Shown here piece by piece: positions 1 through 7,709 of a DNA stretch of 64,000 bases (positions are counted from its first letter, which is position 1; the number at the start of each line of letters is the position of its first letter). This DNA is from Haliotispira sp965263485 (GTDB lineage Bacteria; Spirochaetota; Spirochaetia; SP-2023): the NCBI GenBank assembly GCA_965263485.1, contig CBDHHO010000001.1, positions 372,001 through 436,000 of the forward strand, written 5' to 3'. Position numbers and translations under genes: made by a program. Below the pieces are notes generated by a model. That model was not told the origin of the DNA. It saw only the letters and a program-made list of their open reading frames with translations, and searched no databases.

Positions 1-982
1 TGGCTTGGGCAATGGCCTTGCCGTCGGTTCCCACCAAGAGAGGCGATTCCTGGCCACTGAGCTCGGCCAGCGGGCGGGAGGGAATCGCAGGGCCTGTTTC
101 GGCCAAGGGCTGCCATAGCAATCCGTCAGTGTCGATGCCCTCTTTGGTTAAAAAGTCCAGCACTGCCTCGCGGCAGAACGAGACCCCCTTGCGCTCCACC
201 ACCCACTTGAGTCGAGCCTTGGCACGGTTGTAACGATCTCCGTGGTCGCGAAACAATAGAGCCACGGCGCGACACACGTCCTTGATGCGCTCGGCAGGCA
301 CAAAGCTGAACAGCTCTCGGGCCACAAAGGCTTTCCAGCCTTGGCCGCCACCGATTACCACGCGGTAGCCCTTGTGGGTCCGGCCCTCAATTTCGACCTG
401 CACGGCAATCACACCAACGCAGTTGATAAAGGGCTGGGCACAGCCGCCACTACAGCCGGAAAAACTGATCTTGAACTTGCGCGGCAGGTTGTCCAAGTCG
501 CGGGCTTCGGTCAGGTATTCGGCGGTTTCGAGTACATCCGGCATCACGTTGAGCCGGGCGTGGGGGCAGCTTTCGGCAAAAGGACAGGCGGTGACATTGC
601 GCGTCACATCGCCACAACCATGGAAAGTAGAAGATTGCTCCTCTGCCAACTCGCGCAGCATGTCGGCCAGCTTGCCGACTCCCAGCCAGTGAAACTGCAG
701 GGCCTGGCGGGTGGTAATATTCAGCCTGCCCTGAGCATAGTTTTCCCCTACCCTAGCAATGTTGCGGGCCTGGGCACTGGTCATTATCCCGCCCGGTATC
801 ACAATGCGGGCCATGTGGGCACCGGGCTGGCGCGAGCCGTAAATGCCGTACCACTTGGCAATACCCTTTTCCTCAGGGCTCATGGCACCTTTGCGCGCAA
901 TCTCATCGAAGTCCAGCGTCAGGCCGGTTTCTTTGACTTCTTCTTCTTCGCTGCGGCGCTCATACGTCAGTTTGCGTAGCAT
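1..982 (-). CDS. Nitrite/sulfite reductase, siroheme type (C-terminus cut by window edge)
   Basis: This reading frame runs from an ATG at 982 to the window edge, so about 327 residues of the N-terminal side are visible. It resembles the ferredoxin-type nitrite/sulfite reductase family, which uses siroheme and a [4Fe-4S] cluster for six-electron reduction of sulfite or nitrite. The supporting motif is GCGDVTRNVTACP, followed by LPRKFKISFSGC and a cysteine-rich CSGGCAQPFINC stretch. The start is backed by a purine-rich GAGGGGGAG ribosome binding site. It lies downstream of cysK on the same strand, so sulfite reduction feeding cysteine synthesis is the natural inference. A mobile inverted-repeat element now sits between the two genes. 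Whether sulfite or nitrite is the physiological substrate cannot be read from the sequence. Confidence 0.85.
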   Translation of the reverse strand, partial: MLRKLTYERRSEEEEVKETGLTLDFDEIARKGAMSPEEKGIAKWYGIYGSRQPGAHMARIVIPGGIMTSAQARNIARVGENYAQGRLNITTRQALQFHWLGVGKLADMLRELAEEQSSTFHGCGDVTRNVTACPFAESCPHARLNVMPDVLETAEYLTEARDLDNLPRKFKISFSGCSGGCAQPFINCVGVIAVQVEIEGRTHKGYRVVIGGGQGWKAFVARELFSFVPAERIKDVCRAVALLFRDHGDRYNRAKARLKWVVERKGVSFCREAVLDFLTKEGIDTDGLLWQPLAETGPAIPSRPLAELSGQESPLLVGTDGKAIAQA

Positions 983-1052
983 GGACGACTCCCCCTCAAA
1001 CTATGATGATTCTACTAGCTCCCGCAAATTGTCCGCCTTGGGGCTTTCCTTA

Positions 1053-1216
1053 GGGTACCTCTAAAAATTCGCTTTTGATGCTGAATCAGCGAGATTTTGC
1101 TGATAGCGAGGAAGTGAAGTCGAAGCATACTTTGTTGTATGGTAAGGCTTTGCTGACGAAGCTATTCGGCAACAAGATCGCGATTCAGCGCGGAATTGGA
1201 ATTTTTAGAGGTGCCC
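1053..1216. mobile_element. 164-bp miniature inverted-repeat element, copy 1
   Basis: The ends are GGGTACCTCTAAAAATTCGC on the left and the inverse GAATTTTTAGAGGTGCCC on the right. A 4-bp direct repeat CTTA flanks the element (1049-1052 and 1217-1220). It encodes no protein. The length equals that of the copy at 45443-45606, and both share the core ACTTTGTTGTAT. The right target repeat includes the cysK stop codon, so the element sits exactly at the 3' end of cysK, between cysK and the reductase gene. Confidence 0.85.
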
Positions 1217-1217
1217 C

Positions 1218-2147
1218 TTAATCCTCATAAAACAACAATGTCGAAATGTAGCGTTCTCCGGTGTCGCAGAGCATGGTAACGATGTTTTTGCCGGCAAATT
1301 CGGGGCGCCCGGCCACTTGGACGGCCGCCAACACATTGGCGCCCGCCGAAATTCCGACCAAGAGTCCCTCTTGCCCGGCCAGCTTCTTGGCCTGGCCAAT
1401 TGCGCCCTGAGAATCAATTTGGATCACTTCATCGACATAGCGGCTGTGGTAGTTTCCCGGAATGAAACCGGCTCCGATGCCTTGAATCATGTGCGGCCCC
1501 ATCGCTCCCCCGGAAATCACGGCAGAAGATTCGGGTTCGACCGCGAAAATCTTCACGCAGGGGTTCTTCTCTTTGAGGAAGCGCCCCGCGCCCGAAACCG
1601 TGCCGCCGGTACCCACGCCCGCCACAAAGGCATCGACCCGGCCGTCCAGAGCTTCCCAGATTTCCGGTCCGGTCGTGCGGTAGTGTATTTCGGGGTTGGC
1701 ATCGTTGGTGAACTGGCCGGGCATAAAGGCTTTCGGGATTTGCTTGACCAGTTGCTCGGCTTCGGCAATCGCTCCGGGCATGCCTTCAGGGCCTTCGGTC
1801 AGGACGATTTCGGCACCGAGGTTGCGCAGAATTTTGCGGCGTTCAATGCTCATGGTTTCGGGCATGGTCAGGATCACCCGGTAGCCCTTGGCCACGCCTA
1901 CCAGCGCCAGACCGATGCCGGTATTGCCCGAAGTCGGCTCGACGATGGTAGAGCCTTCGACCAGTTTGCCCGCCTGCTCGGCGGCTTCAATCATACTCAG
2001 GGCGATGCGGTCTTTGACGCTGGCTCCGGGGTTGCGCGCTTCCAGCTTCCCGAAGACCTTGCCGCCTCCTGCGGGCCTCTGTTTGCGGATTGCGACCAGC
2101 GGAGTATCGCCGATCAGCTCCAGGACATTGTTGTATAGTTTTGCCAT
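1218..2147 (-). CDS. cysK: Cysteine synthase A (O-acetylserine sulfhydrylase)
   Basis: This 309-residue protein has the normal length for CysK. It is a PLP enzyme that makes cysteine from O-acetylserine and sulfide in the cytoplasm. SVKDRIA carries the PLP-binding lysine, TSGNTGIGLA is the substrate-loop motif, and GTGGTVSGAGRFLKEKNP is the phosphate-binding glycine-rich loop. The ATG at 2147 has an AGGAG ribosome binding site nine bases upstream. It is followed on the same strand by a siroheme reductase and preceded by nirBD, giving a small sulfur/nitrogen reduction neighbourhood. The stop codon is part of the 4-bp target duplication of a miniature element. CysM is less likely, because the sequence reads as a standard CysK throughout. 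Confidence 0.96.
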   Translation of the reverse strand: MAKLYNNVLELIGDTPLVAIRKQRPAGGGKVFGKLEARNPGASVKDRIALSMIEAAEQAGKLVEGSTIVEPTSGNTGIGLALVGVAKGYRVILTMPETMSIERRKILRNLGAEIVLTEGPEGMPGAIAEAEQLVKQIPKAFMPGQFTNDANPEIHYRTTGPEIWEALDGRVDAFVAGVGTGGTVSGAGRFLKEKNPCVKIFAVEPESSAVISGGAMGPHMIQGIGAGFIPGNYHSRYVDEVIQIDSQGAIGQAKKLAGQEGLLVGISAGANVLAAVQVAGRPEFAGKNIVTMLCDTGERYISTLLFYED

Positions 2148-2275
2148 GTTTGAATTCTCCTTTGGGTCTGGCTAGTTAAGAGCTGCCCCGAAGCGTTGGA
2201 TGCATTTGTCAATGGAGGGCTTGGGCCTTCGCTGCTGCCTTTTTCCCCTTCTTTCCCCCCTCGGCCTCCGTGAGG

Positions 2276-2281
2276 ATTATA
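2276..2281 (-). promoter_or_regulatory. Candidate extended -10 promoter for cysK
   Basis: On the minus strand the sequence reads TTTTGCTATAATCC, an extended -10 element (TG one base before TATAAT). The upstream TTGACA is too close (10 bp) to act as its -35. Transcription would start near 2268, leaving a leader of about 120 bases before cysK. No riboswitch fold was recognised in the leader. Confidence 0.45.
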
Positions 2282-2465
2282 GCAAAATAGATGTCAATCC
2301 CTCCAGGGAGGTCAAGGGGTTGGGGAAAAGGTCCGTTCTTCGAGCCTCCGCGAAAGGAAAAGGTGCCCTTTATTCATCACCGAAAATATCGTGATACACC
2401 ACTTGCAAAGAAGCAATTAGAGAGTAAGCACCGCAAGTCAAAGACCCGGGCGAAAGTGGAGCATA

Positions 2466-2530
2466 TAAAGGAAGGTCGGGCCTGGCTGCGCACGGCCCTC
2501 CCCATTTCTCCCATGCTGCGCCAGCTCGCG
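2466..2530. repeat. REP-like repeat (GGCTGCGCACGGCC family)
   Basis: This stretch contains GGAAGGTCGGGCCTGGCTGC and continues through CACGGCCC to ATGCTGCGCCAGCTCGCG. The same unit recurs near 5635, 44886, 46134 and 61353, sometimes inside the miniature inverted-repeat elements. It lies in the 414-bp gap between nirD and cysK. The rest of that gap holds only the cysK promoter candidate and no convincing reading frame. Confidence 0.6.
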
Positions 2531-2561
2531 GGAAGCTGCCCTATAGATTTCCTGAATATCT

Positions 2562-2909
2562 TCAAGCACAAACAATTGAGCTCTGCTCCCGCTCTGCCTT
2601 TCCGACATAGACTGCTCCGGCTTCCAAGTAGACCTGAAAGGTTTTCAGCTTCCTGCCCAGAGTATCATCCGTGCAGACTCCCGTTTCGACATTGAAGGTA
2701 TAGCCGTGTAAAGGGCAGGTCAGATGGCATTCACCGTCAAAAATCGCATGAGCTATCGGGCCGCCCATATGAGGGCAGCGCGCCGCAGTCGCGAACCATT
2801 GATCTTTGCGGCTGCGGAACAGCGCAATTTGCCCCAACGGAGTCCTAAATACCTGACTTTCTCCTTTATCAATATCATTAAGTTCACACACTTTGACTCT
2901 CTCTGCCAT
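2562..2909 (-). CDS. nirD: Nitrite reductase small subunit, Rieske type
   Basis: This roughly 115-residue protein has a Rieske-type [2Fe-2S] signature, CPHMGGPIA followed by CPLHGYTF, both fully conserved. NirD partners NirB in the cytoplasmic NADH-dependent reduction of nitrite to ammonium. Many NirD proteins have lost the iron ligands, but this one keeps C-H and C-H and so probably carries a cluster. An in-frame start exists at 2924, but the GGGAG ribosome binding site lies between 2924 and the ATG at 2909, so 2909 is preferred. The nirB stop codon ends one base before this start (TGACATG), so the two genes are translationally coupled. Confidence 0.9.
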   Translation of the reverse strand: MAERVKVCELNDIDKGESQVFRTPLGQIALFRSRKDQWFATAARCPHMGGPIAHAIFDGECHLTCPLHGYTFNVETGVCTDDTLGRKLKTFQVYLEAGAVYVGKAEREQSSIVCA

Positions 2910-2910
2910 G

Positions 2911-5316
2911 TCATTCTCCCACATCGATAACTTGGGGCTTTTTTTGCCAGGTTTCTTCCTGCTTCCAAGGGTCTTGATAGCGCTCCCGGTATTCGGCGAA
3001 ACTCTCTTCCATTTCTCTCAGGTTCTGCTCTGTGTCAAAGAGTACCGCATCGCGGATCTTCTCCAGCCCGATGCGGGCCACGAACTTGGAAGTGCGCTCG
3101 TGGTAAAGACCGTGGCGGCGGTAGTATTCAAGAAAGCGATCCGCAATCTGAAAGACCTCTTCATCGGTCTGCACCTTGGTTAGTTTCTGCGCGGCCTCGA
3201 CCTTGGCGCCACCATTGCCGCCGATAAAAATATCCCATCCGGTACCGGAAGCCACCACGCCAAAATCTTTGATGGTCGCTTCTGCGCAATTGCGCGGACA
3301 ACCAGAGGCTCCCATCTTGAGCTTTGCCGGAAATATGGTGCCGCGGTAGCGATCATCCATCATTTCTCCCATGCGAATGGAATCCTTCAAGCCAAAGCGG
3401 CAAAAATCTGAGCCAACACAGGATTTTGCCGAACGGAAGTACTTTCCATATGCGTGCCCACTGTCCATATCCAAGTCGGCCCAGACTTTGGGCAGATCCT
3501 CGCGCGCGAAGGAAAATAACGCCAGACGGTCGGCTCCAGTGACCTTGATCATCTTTACCTTGTACTTTTTTGCTACATCAGCCATGCGCTGCAACTGCTC
3601 CGGAGTGATGACGCCACCGTGAGCTCTCGGGATGACAGAAAACGTGCCATCCTTTTGGATGTTGCCGTGATAGCGATCGTTGACAAATTTTGAATCCTTT
3701 TGTTCGACATAGTCCCCCTTCCAGATGAAACCCAGGAGGTAGTCCAGCCCCATCCGGGTCAGGGCATCGCCCTTGGCTTTGAGCAGGGCATCGAGCACTT
3801 CGGAGACGCTGCGGAGCTCACGTGTAGAGATGAATTCCTCCAGTTCGGCCCTTTTCATCGGGATGCCGGGGAGGTAGTACTGCGCTCTGGGGTCTTCTTT
3901 CAGTTCGCCCACAGAGGCCAGCAACAGAGCTTTGACCCGGTTCTTACAGGTTCCGCAGCCCGTACCGGCACGAGAAACTTTTACTGCGGAAAACTCGGTG
4001 TCATTGCCGGCGGCGATGACTTCTCTGACGCGCCCTGCGCTAATACCGTTGCAGTCGCAGATTGTGATATCGTCCGGCCAAGCACTGGTATCGGGCAGTT
4101 CTGCTTCTGCTTCCCCGCTGCCGGGGAACAGTAGTTGCGCAATATCTTCAGGCAGGGGCAGCTTTGCGCTGTAGTGCAGCGAAATGGCATCCAGGTTCCT
4201 CTCGTCTCCGACCAAAATTGCACCGGCAAGGCATTCTCCCTGCAAGATCAGCTTCTTGTAAATCATCGATTTGGGGTCGTTAAAAGAGATTACCTGATCA
4301 CCTTGCCCCTCAAATGATTGCCCCATGGTCAGAACCGGTATGTCGCATTTGAGCCGGACGGGAGGTGAGACGGTATCCCGGTATTCGATGTCTTGTCCGT
4401 TGAGAATTGCTGCCAGACATCTTGCCTGTTCATAGACAGGGGCGATCAGCCCCCAAGTCTTGCCGCGATGCTCTATGCATTCGCCTAAGGCAAATATGTC
4501 TTTAACGCTGGTCTGTAGCTTTGAATCCACCAGTATGCCGCGGTTTGTGAAGATTCCCGCAAGTTCTGCGAGCAGCTTGACGGGTGTAATACCGGTGTTG
4601 ATAATTACGGCATCTATTTCTTTTTTCACTCTGTTTTGGAACAGGGCGGAGAGCCTGCCGTCGGATAATTGCCGGAGTTCTACCACGTAGGTATCGATCA
4701 CAAACTCCATGCCCTTGCCCGTCAGTTTTTTCATCAGTATGGCCGCCCCGCCATCATCAAGCTGCTTTTCCATTAGTCTGGGCATCAAATGGGAGACAAG
4801 CACTTGTTTGCCAATGCTCTTGAGGCCGTAAGCCAGTTCTAAGCCCAGAATTCCGCCGCCAATGACCATGATTTTGCTCTTTCCCGCAATGGCCTTCCGG
4901 ATTTCTAGGGCATCGCTGAGGCTGCGCAGAGTAAAGACTCCTTCCTGTTTCACACCTTCAATGGGCGGCACAAAGGGTCTTGCTCCCAAGGCCAAAACCA
5001 GTTTGTCGTAATGGAGCTCCAACTCTTTGTGGCTGCGAATCAATTTGCGCTCTGAGTCAATATGGGTAACACGATGATCTAGGTATGCGGCGACTTTCTT
5101 TTCTTGATACCACTCGGCAGAGTTGAGCCAAAATCCTTCGACGGCATCGTCGCGCAACTTTTGCACCAGTTTGATCCGGTCGTAATTGCCATGCTCTTCC
5201 TCTCCCACTATGGATATCTGAAAGCGGGCTCCAGCGGGGTCTTGCCCCAGCAGCTCTTCCACTAGTTTCGCTCCGCCCATGCCACAACCGACAATGACAA
5301 TATGTTCTTTTGGCAT
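2911..5316 (-). CDS. nirB: NADH-dependent nitrite reductase large subunit
   Basis: About 801 residues from the preferred start. It reduces nitrite to ammonium using NADH, FAD, siroheme and iron-sulfur clusters. The N-terminus is an FAD/NAD-binding pyridine nucleotide-disulfide oxidoreductase domain (IVIVGCGMGG near residue 6, and VIGGGILGLELA). A BFD-like [2Fe-2S] domain follows (CDCNGIS then GCGTCKN), and the C-terminal half is a siroheme/[4Fe-4S] reductase domain (SCVGSDFCRFG and GASGCPRNCAEA). An upstream ATG at 5343 is in frame, but AGGAGA sits just ahead of the ATG at 5316, which also begins the conserved KEHIVIVGCG. It forms an operon with nirD. A palindrome overlaps its promoter. Confidence 0.95.
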   Translation of the reverse strand: MPKEHIVIVGCGMGGAKLVEELLGQDPAGARFQISIVGEEEHGNYDRIKLVQKLRDDAVEGFWLNSAEWYQEKKVAAYLDHRVTHIDSERKLIRSHKELELHYDKLVLALGARPFVPPIEGVKQEGVFTLRSLSDALEIRKAIAGKSKIMVIGGGILGLELAYGLKSIGKQVLVSHLMPRLMEKQLDDGGAAILMKKLTGKGMEFVIDTYVVELRQLSDGRLSALFQNRVKKEIDAVIINTGITPVKLLAELAGIFTNRGILVDSKLQTSVKDIFALGECIEHRGKTWGLIAPVYEQARCLAAILNGQDIEYRDTVSPPVRLKCDIPVLTMGQSFEGQGDQVISFNDPKSMIYKKLILQGECLAGAILVGDERNLDAISLHYSAKLPLPEDIAQLLFPGSGEAEAELPDTSAWPDDITICDCNGISAGRVREVIAAGNDTEFSAVKVSRAGTGCGTCKNRVKALLLASVGELKEDPRAQYYLPGIPMKRAELEEFISTRELRSVSEVLDALLKAKGDALTRMGLDYLLGFIWKGDYVEQKDSKFVNDRYHGNIQKDGTFSVIPRAHGGVITPEQLQRMADVAKKYKVKMIKVTGADRLALFSFAREDLPKVWADLDMDSGHAYGKYFRSAKSCVGSDFCRFGLKDSIRMGEMMDDRYRGTIFPAKLKMGASGCPRNCAEATIKDFGVVASGTGWDIFIGGNGGAKVEAAQKLTKVQTDEEVFQIADRFLEYYRRHGLYHERTSKFVARIGLEKIRDAVLFDTEQNLREMEESFAEYRERYQDPWKQEETWQKKPQVIDVGE

Positions 5317-5337
5317 TTTGTTCCATTCTCCTATGAT

Positions 5338-5380
5338 CAACACATATTATATATAATATGTGTTGAAATATCCATGTCAA
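5338..5380 (-). promoter_or_regulatory. nirB promoter with 28-bp perfect palindromic operator
   Basis: Bases 5338-5365 form a perfect palindrome with half-site CAACACATATTATA. On the minus strand TTGACA (5375-5380) and TATTAT (5353-5358) are separated by 16 bp, a good sigma-70 promoter, and the palindrome covers the -10 element. Transcription would begin near 5346, 30 bases before the nirB start. A dimeric regulator binding here would be expected to block RNA polymerase. The regulator is not identified; the half-site is not a clear FNR or NsrR consensus. Confidence 0.6.
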
Positions 5381-5560
5381 TAAGGTAAAACAAAATTATA
5401 ACAGAACTTTCCGAATATAAAGTTGCAAATCAATGCAATTTTGCCCAATAGCGCCCGGAATATCGTTCTCTTTCTGAGTTCTCAGGTTTTGGGTATGCCT
5501 GAGCATCTAATATAAAAGCAAGAAATATGCCAAAGTTAAGCTCTAAAGTTAAGCTCTAAA

Positions 5561-5726
5561 GGGGACCTCTGGAAATTCCAATTTCGCGCTGAGCGGCGAT
5601 CTTGCTGACGGTGAGGAAGCAGGCTCTTGCTTAAAGGGAAGGTCGGGGCTGGCTGCGCACGGCCCGACCTTCCCTTTGCGAGCTGGCGCGGTATCTTTCT
5701 GTGATGGGAAATTTTTAGAGGTGCTC
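5561..5726. mobile_element. Miniature inverted-repeat element, copy 2 (REP-bearing type)
   Basis: The left end is GGGGACCTCTGGAAATTCC and the right end AATTTTTAGAGGTGCTC. The interior carries the REP-like GGCTGCGCACGGCC unit rather than the ACTTTGTTGTAT core. The flanks TAAA and TTAG are not identical, so the copy is older or has been altered. An open frame across it (5536-6084, minus) has no recognisable protein features and is not annotated. Confidence 0.65.
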
Positions 5727-5840
5727 TTAGTTTGCTCTTGGCTATTCTCTTGCCTATTACTCGGAAAACAAAAAAATCAGGTTCTATCACACCAAAAATA
5801 GATTTTTGACTGGTTTTCCGATACGGACCTTCCAGAAGAC

Positions 5841-5878
5841 ACCAAGGCCCCCCCGGAAAAAACCGGGGGGGCCTTGGT
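5841..5878. other. Strong hairpin, 16-bp perfect stem
   Basis: ACCAAGGCCCCCCCGG pairs perfectly with its inverse across an AAAAAA loop. No run of T follows on either strand, so a classical intrinsic terminator is not clear. It lies in the 1-kb gene-poor gap between the nirB promoter and hicA. Confidence 0.5.
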
Positions 5879-6198
5879 GAAAAAGTTGCAACCGTGCAAC
5901 CGTTAAAGAAAACTGCCACTGTGCAGTATTTGTCGAATAGCAGGGGGGCAGGCGCACATAGCTGCGCCATAATTCCAGTATGGATACCTATATTATACCA
6001 AGCGTTGTAAATAACGTCAAGACAGTCGCACACAGGATTCCTTGCGAGAATATAAAGAAAGCCCCGTTCAGGCACCCACCACAAAACAAATCAGGCAGGC
6101 CGGGTCTGCTTCACCGCAATCAACGCCGAATCCCGTGACTCAGTGACCACGGCTCCCAGGGCGCTCCCGTCCAAACTCTTACATATCAACTAACTATA

Positions 6199-6356
6199 GG
6201 GGACTTCTAAAAATTCCATTCTGCGCTCTTGCTCGCTCTTTTGAAACGAACAGCTTCGTCAGTAAAGCCTTACAATACAACAAAGTATTCTTCGGCTTCA
6301 CTTCTTCGCTCCAAAATAGCTTCGCAAGAAGACAAAAGCGAATTTTTAGAGGTCAC
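6199..6356. mobile_element. Miniature inverted-repeat element, copy 3
   Basis: The left end GGGGACTTCTAAAAATTCC and the right end GAATTTTTAGAGGTCAC enclose the shared core (ATACAACAAAGT at about 6275). TATA flanks both ends (6195-6198 and 6357-6360), consistent with a 4-bp target duplication. It ends six bases before the palindromic hicA promoter. Confidence 0.75.
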
Positions 6357-6362
6357 TATAAG

Positions 6363-6398
6363 ATTATAGTTGACTACTTATAAGTAGTCAACTATAAT
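6363..6398. promoter_or_regulatory. 36-bp perfect palindrome encoding a symmetric sigma-70 promoter
   Basis: The 36 bases are a perfect inverted repeat with half-site ATTATAGTTGACTACTTA. Read on the plus strand it contains TTGACT (6370-6375), a 17-bp spacer and TATAAT (6393-6398). By symmetry the minus strand carries the identical promoter. The hicA ATG at 6405 lies seven bases after the -10, so the plus transcript would be nearly leaderless. The palindrome is also a natural operator for a HicB dimer. Confidence 0.7.
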
Positions 6399-6404
6399 CC
6401 GCCT

Positions 6405-6588
6405 ATGAGAGGGAAAGAAGTAATCAAGAAACTAGAAGCCGCAGGGTATAGCCTCAAGAGCATTTAAAGGGTCGCACCACAAAATGGTGAAAGATGGTGT
6501 TGCCGTTCCCGTTCCTGTCCACGGCAAAAAAGACCTAGGCAAGGGCCTACTGAATGACATTGAGAAACAATCAGGAGTGAAACTATGA
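6405..6588 (+). pseudogene. hicA: HicA-type mRNA interferase toxin, frameshifted
   Basis: The first 20 codons (MRGKEVIKKLEAAGYSLKSI) match the HicA N-terminus and then hit a stop. One frame over, the sequence continues as KGSHHKMVKDGVAVPVPVH and onward to a normal HicA ending, including the catalytic histidine region GSHHKM. The junction is ATTTAAAGGG at 6462-6471. Removing one T from the TTT at 6463-6465 restores a 60-residue HicA, a normal length. HicA is a double-stranded RNA-binding-fold toxin that cleaves mRNA. As read, the toxin is dead unless frameshifting or slippage rescues it. The restored stop overlaps the hicB start by ATGA, the usual coupled arrangement. Confidence 0.85.
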
Positions 6589-7025
6589 AGAGAGAGTACC
6601 ACGTCAAGATCTATTACGATCAAGAAGACCAGGTTTTTTATGTGGGCATTCCCGGTTTCCCGGCTGGGGTTAGCCCTGACTGTACTACTTTTGGGGAGAC
6701 AGAAGAACACGCTCGGGAAATGGCTAAAGAATGCATCGAATTGATGCTAGAGGGCTACCTCGAAGATAGAGTTGCCATCCCTACCCAGCAAGGTATTGAT
6801 ACGGAGGGTCTAGTGCCGATTGCCATTGACGATTGCCTGGCTTTTGCATTGTGGCTTCGCCAGCAGCGTTTAGAGCGTGGCTTATCGCAGAGCCAAGCGG
6901 CAAAGACGCTAGGCATGTCAGCCAAGAATTACCAACGACTCGAAAACCCCAAAAGATGCAACCCTACCTTGCGCATCACTGCCAAAATCCGCGAAGGGTT
7001 CCGGTTGGACGCTATTACTATCTAG
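6585..7025 (+). CDS. hicB: HicB-type antitoxin with C-terminal helix-turn-helix
   Basis: This 146-residue protein starts with the HicB partial RNase H fold (REYHVKIYYDQEDQVFYVGI, then FPGFPAGVSPDCTTFGETEE-like sequence). It ends with an XRE-type helix-turn-helix (LSQSQAAKTLGMSAKNYQRL). HicB neutralises HicA and represses the operon. The N-terminal half is intact, so it could still bind a HicA or autoregulate through the 36-bp palindrome upstream. Its toxin partner is frameshifted here, leaving an orphan antitoxin. The start overlaps the restored hicA stop. Confidence 0.88.
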   Translation: MKREYHVKIYYDQEDQVFYVGIPGFPAGVSPDCTTFGETEEHAREMAKECIELMLEGYLEDRVAIPTQQGIDTEGLVPIAIDDCLAFALWLRQQRLERGLSQSQAAKTLGMSAKNYQRLENPKRCNPTLRITAKIREGFRLDAITI

Positions 7026-7028
7026 CTC

Positions 7029-7181
7029 CTACACAAACGGCAGGGCCTGGGCAGCCCGCCGCTGCGGGTCTCCGGCAGGACGCAGGTCAGCGAGCTGCTG
7101 GCGTGGCGTTTGCGCGAAAGGCCTGTACTTGGCCTCTGTCTTCTGTTCTTCTTCTCGAATCAGGTCTACTAAACTTGCCAT
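7029..7181 (-). CDS. Small hypothetical protein, possible phage remnant
   Basis: A 50-codon frame begins with ATG at 7181 (MASLVDLIREEEQKTEAKYR) and ends at 7029. It is charged and has no recognisable domain. It lies just downstream, on the same strand, of a phage head-gene remnant, so it may be phage debris. The support is only an open frame and context. Confidence 0.25.
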   Translation of the reverse strand: MASLVDLIREEEQKTEAKYRPFAQTPRQQLADLRPAGDPQRRAAQALPFV

Positions 7182-7236
7182 ATGGCCTCCAAGAACTCGC
7201 TTGTGCCGTCCGGCTTGGTGAGCGTAAGCCGATAGC

Positions 7237-7542
7237 CTATAGTGTTGCGCCCTCTGCCCAAGCTTCCTCGGCCTGTTCTTGGGTTAAGGGACTGCGGTAA
7301 CAGGCGCAACGCCAACCGTTGGGTGGTGTAATCGTATCCCAAGCTGGGTCGTCTGCTTTGAGGATCATATTGTGCCAGGCACTGTGAGCCTCTCGTTTAT
7401 TCTTGCGCTGACGCTGCTTATATTGCCAGTAGGGGTAGATGTGCTGCACACTCCAGAGCTTGCGAGTTTGCCCCGCGCTGTAGGCGGTTAGCTGGTTGTC
7501 AGTGGACGAAATATGCAAATACCTTGGGATCGCTAGGGACAC
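7237..7542 (-). pseudogene. Mu gpF / SPP1 gp7-like phage head morphogenesis remnant
   Basis: About 100 residues contain NKREAHSAWHNMILKADDP followed by WDTITPPNGWRCACYRS. This matches the conserved C-terminal signature of phage minor head proteins, in which a histidine/tryptophan-rich stretch precedes PPNGxxCRC. Mu gpF is normally several hundred residues long and its N-terminal portion is absent. The frame runs into the broken helix-turn-helix gene at about 7500. No other capsid, tail or integrase gene is present, so this is a prophage scrap at the left edge of the BREX island. Confidence 0.6.
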
Positions 7543-7684
7543 CGTCTACAAGTGGATCGATAAGCACGGTATACCCGCTCATCGAATGGGACGCCTGTGG
7601 TAGTTCAAAAAAGAACAGGTCGATGCATGGGTGGAAGCCGGTGGCGCGGCTACTCATACCACCGATGAGAAACCGGACAAATAA
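7484..7684 (+). pseudogene. Excisionase-family helix-turn-helix protein, broken
   Basis: The frame reads SWLSVDEICKYLGIARDTVY and KWIDKHGIPAHRMGRLW, then an in-frame TAG, then FKKEQVDAWVEAGG. This is the MerR/excisionase-like fold of small DNA-binding proteins often found at the head of defence loci. The stop replaces the usual lysine or arginine between GRLW and F. The N-terminal start is also missing, with the frame beginning after a stop at 7481-7483. It lies 25 bp before brxF and may once have regulated the locus. As read, only a fragment without a start remains. Confidence 0.7.
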
Positions 7685-7709
7685 CGATGGCCACAGATAG
7701 GAGCAATCA

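Noticed and set aside
1317..2138. 273-residue open frame antisense to cysK
   Set aside because: It lies wholly within a strongly supported cysK gene on the other strand; it is a shadow of GC-rich coding sequence.
5841..5878. Hairpin considered as an intrinsic terminator
   Set aside because: The stem is strong, but neither strand has the following T run and no gene ends nearby; reported only as a hairpin.
5536..6084. 182-residue open frame on the minus strand
   Set aside because: It runs through a miniature element and a GC-rich hairpin, has no ribosome binding site or recognisable domain, and looks like chance coding.
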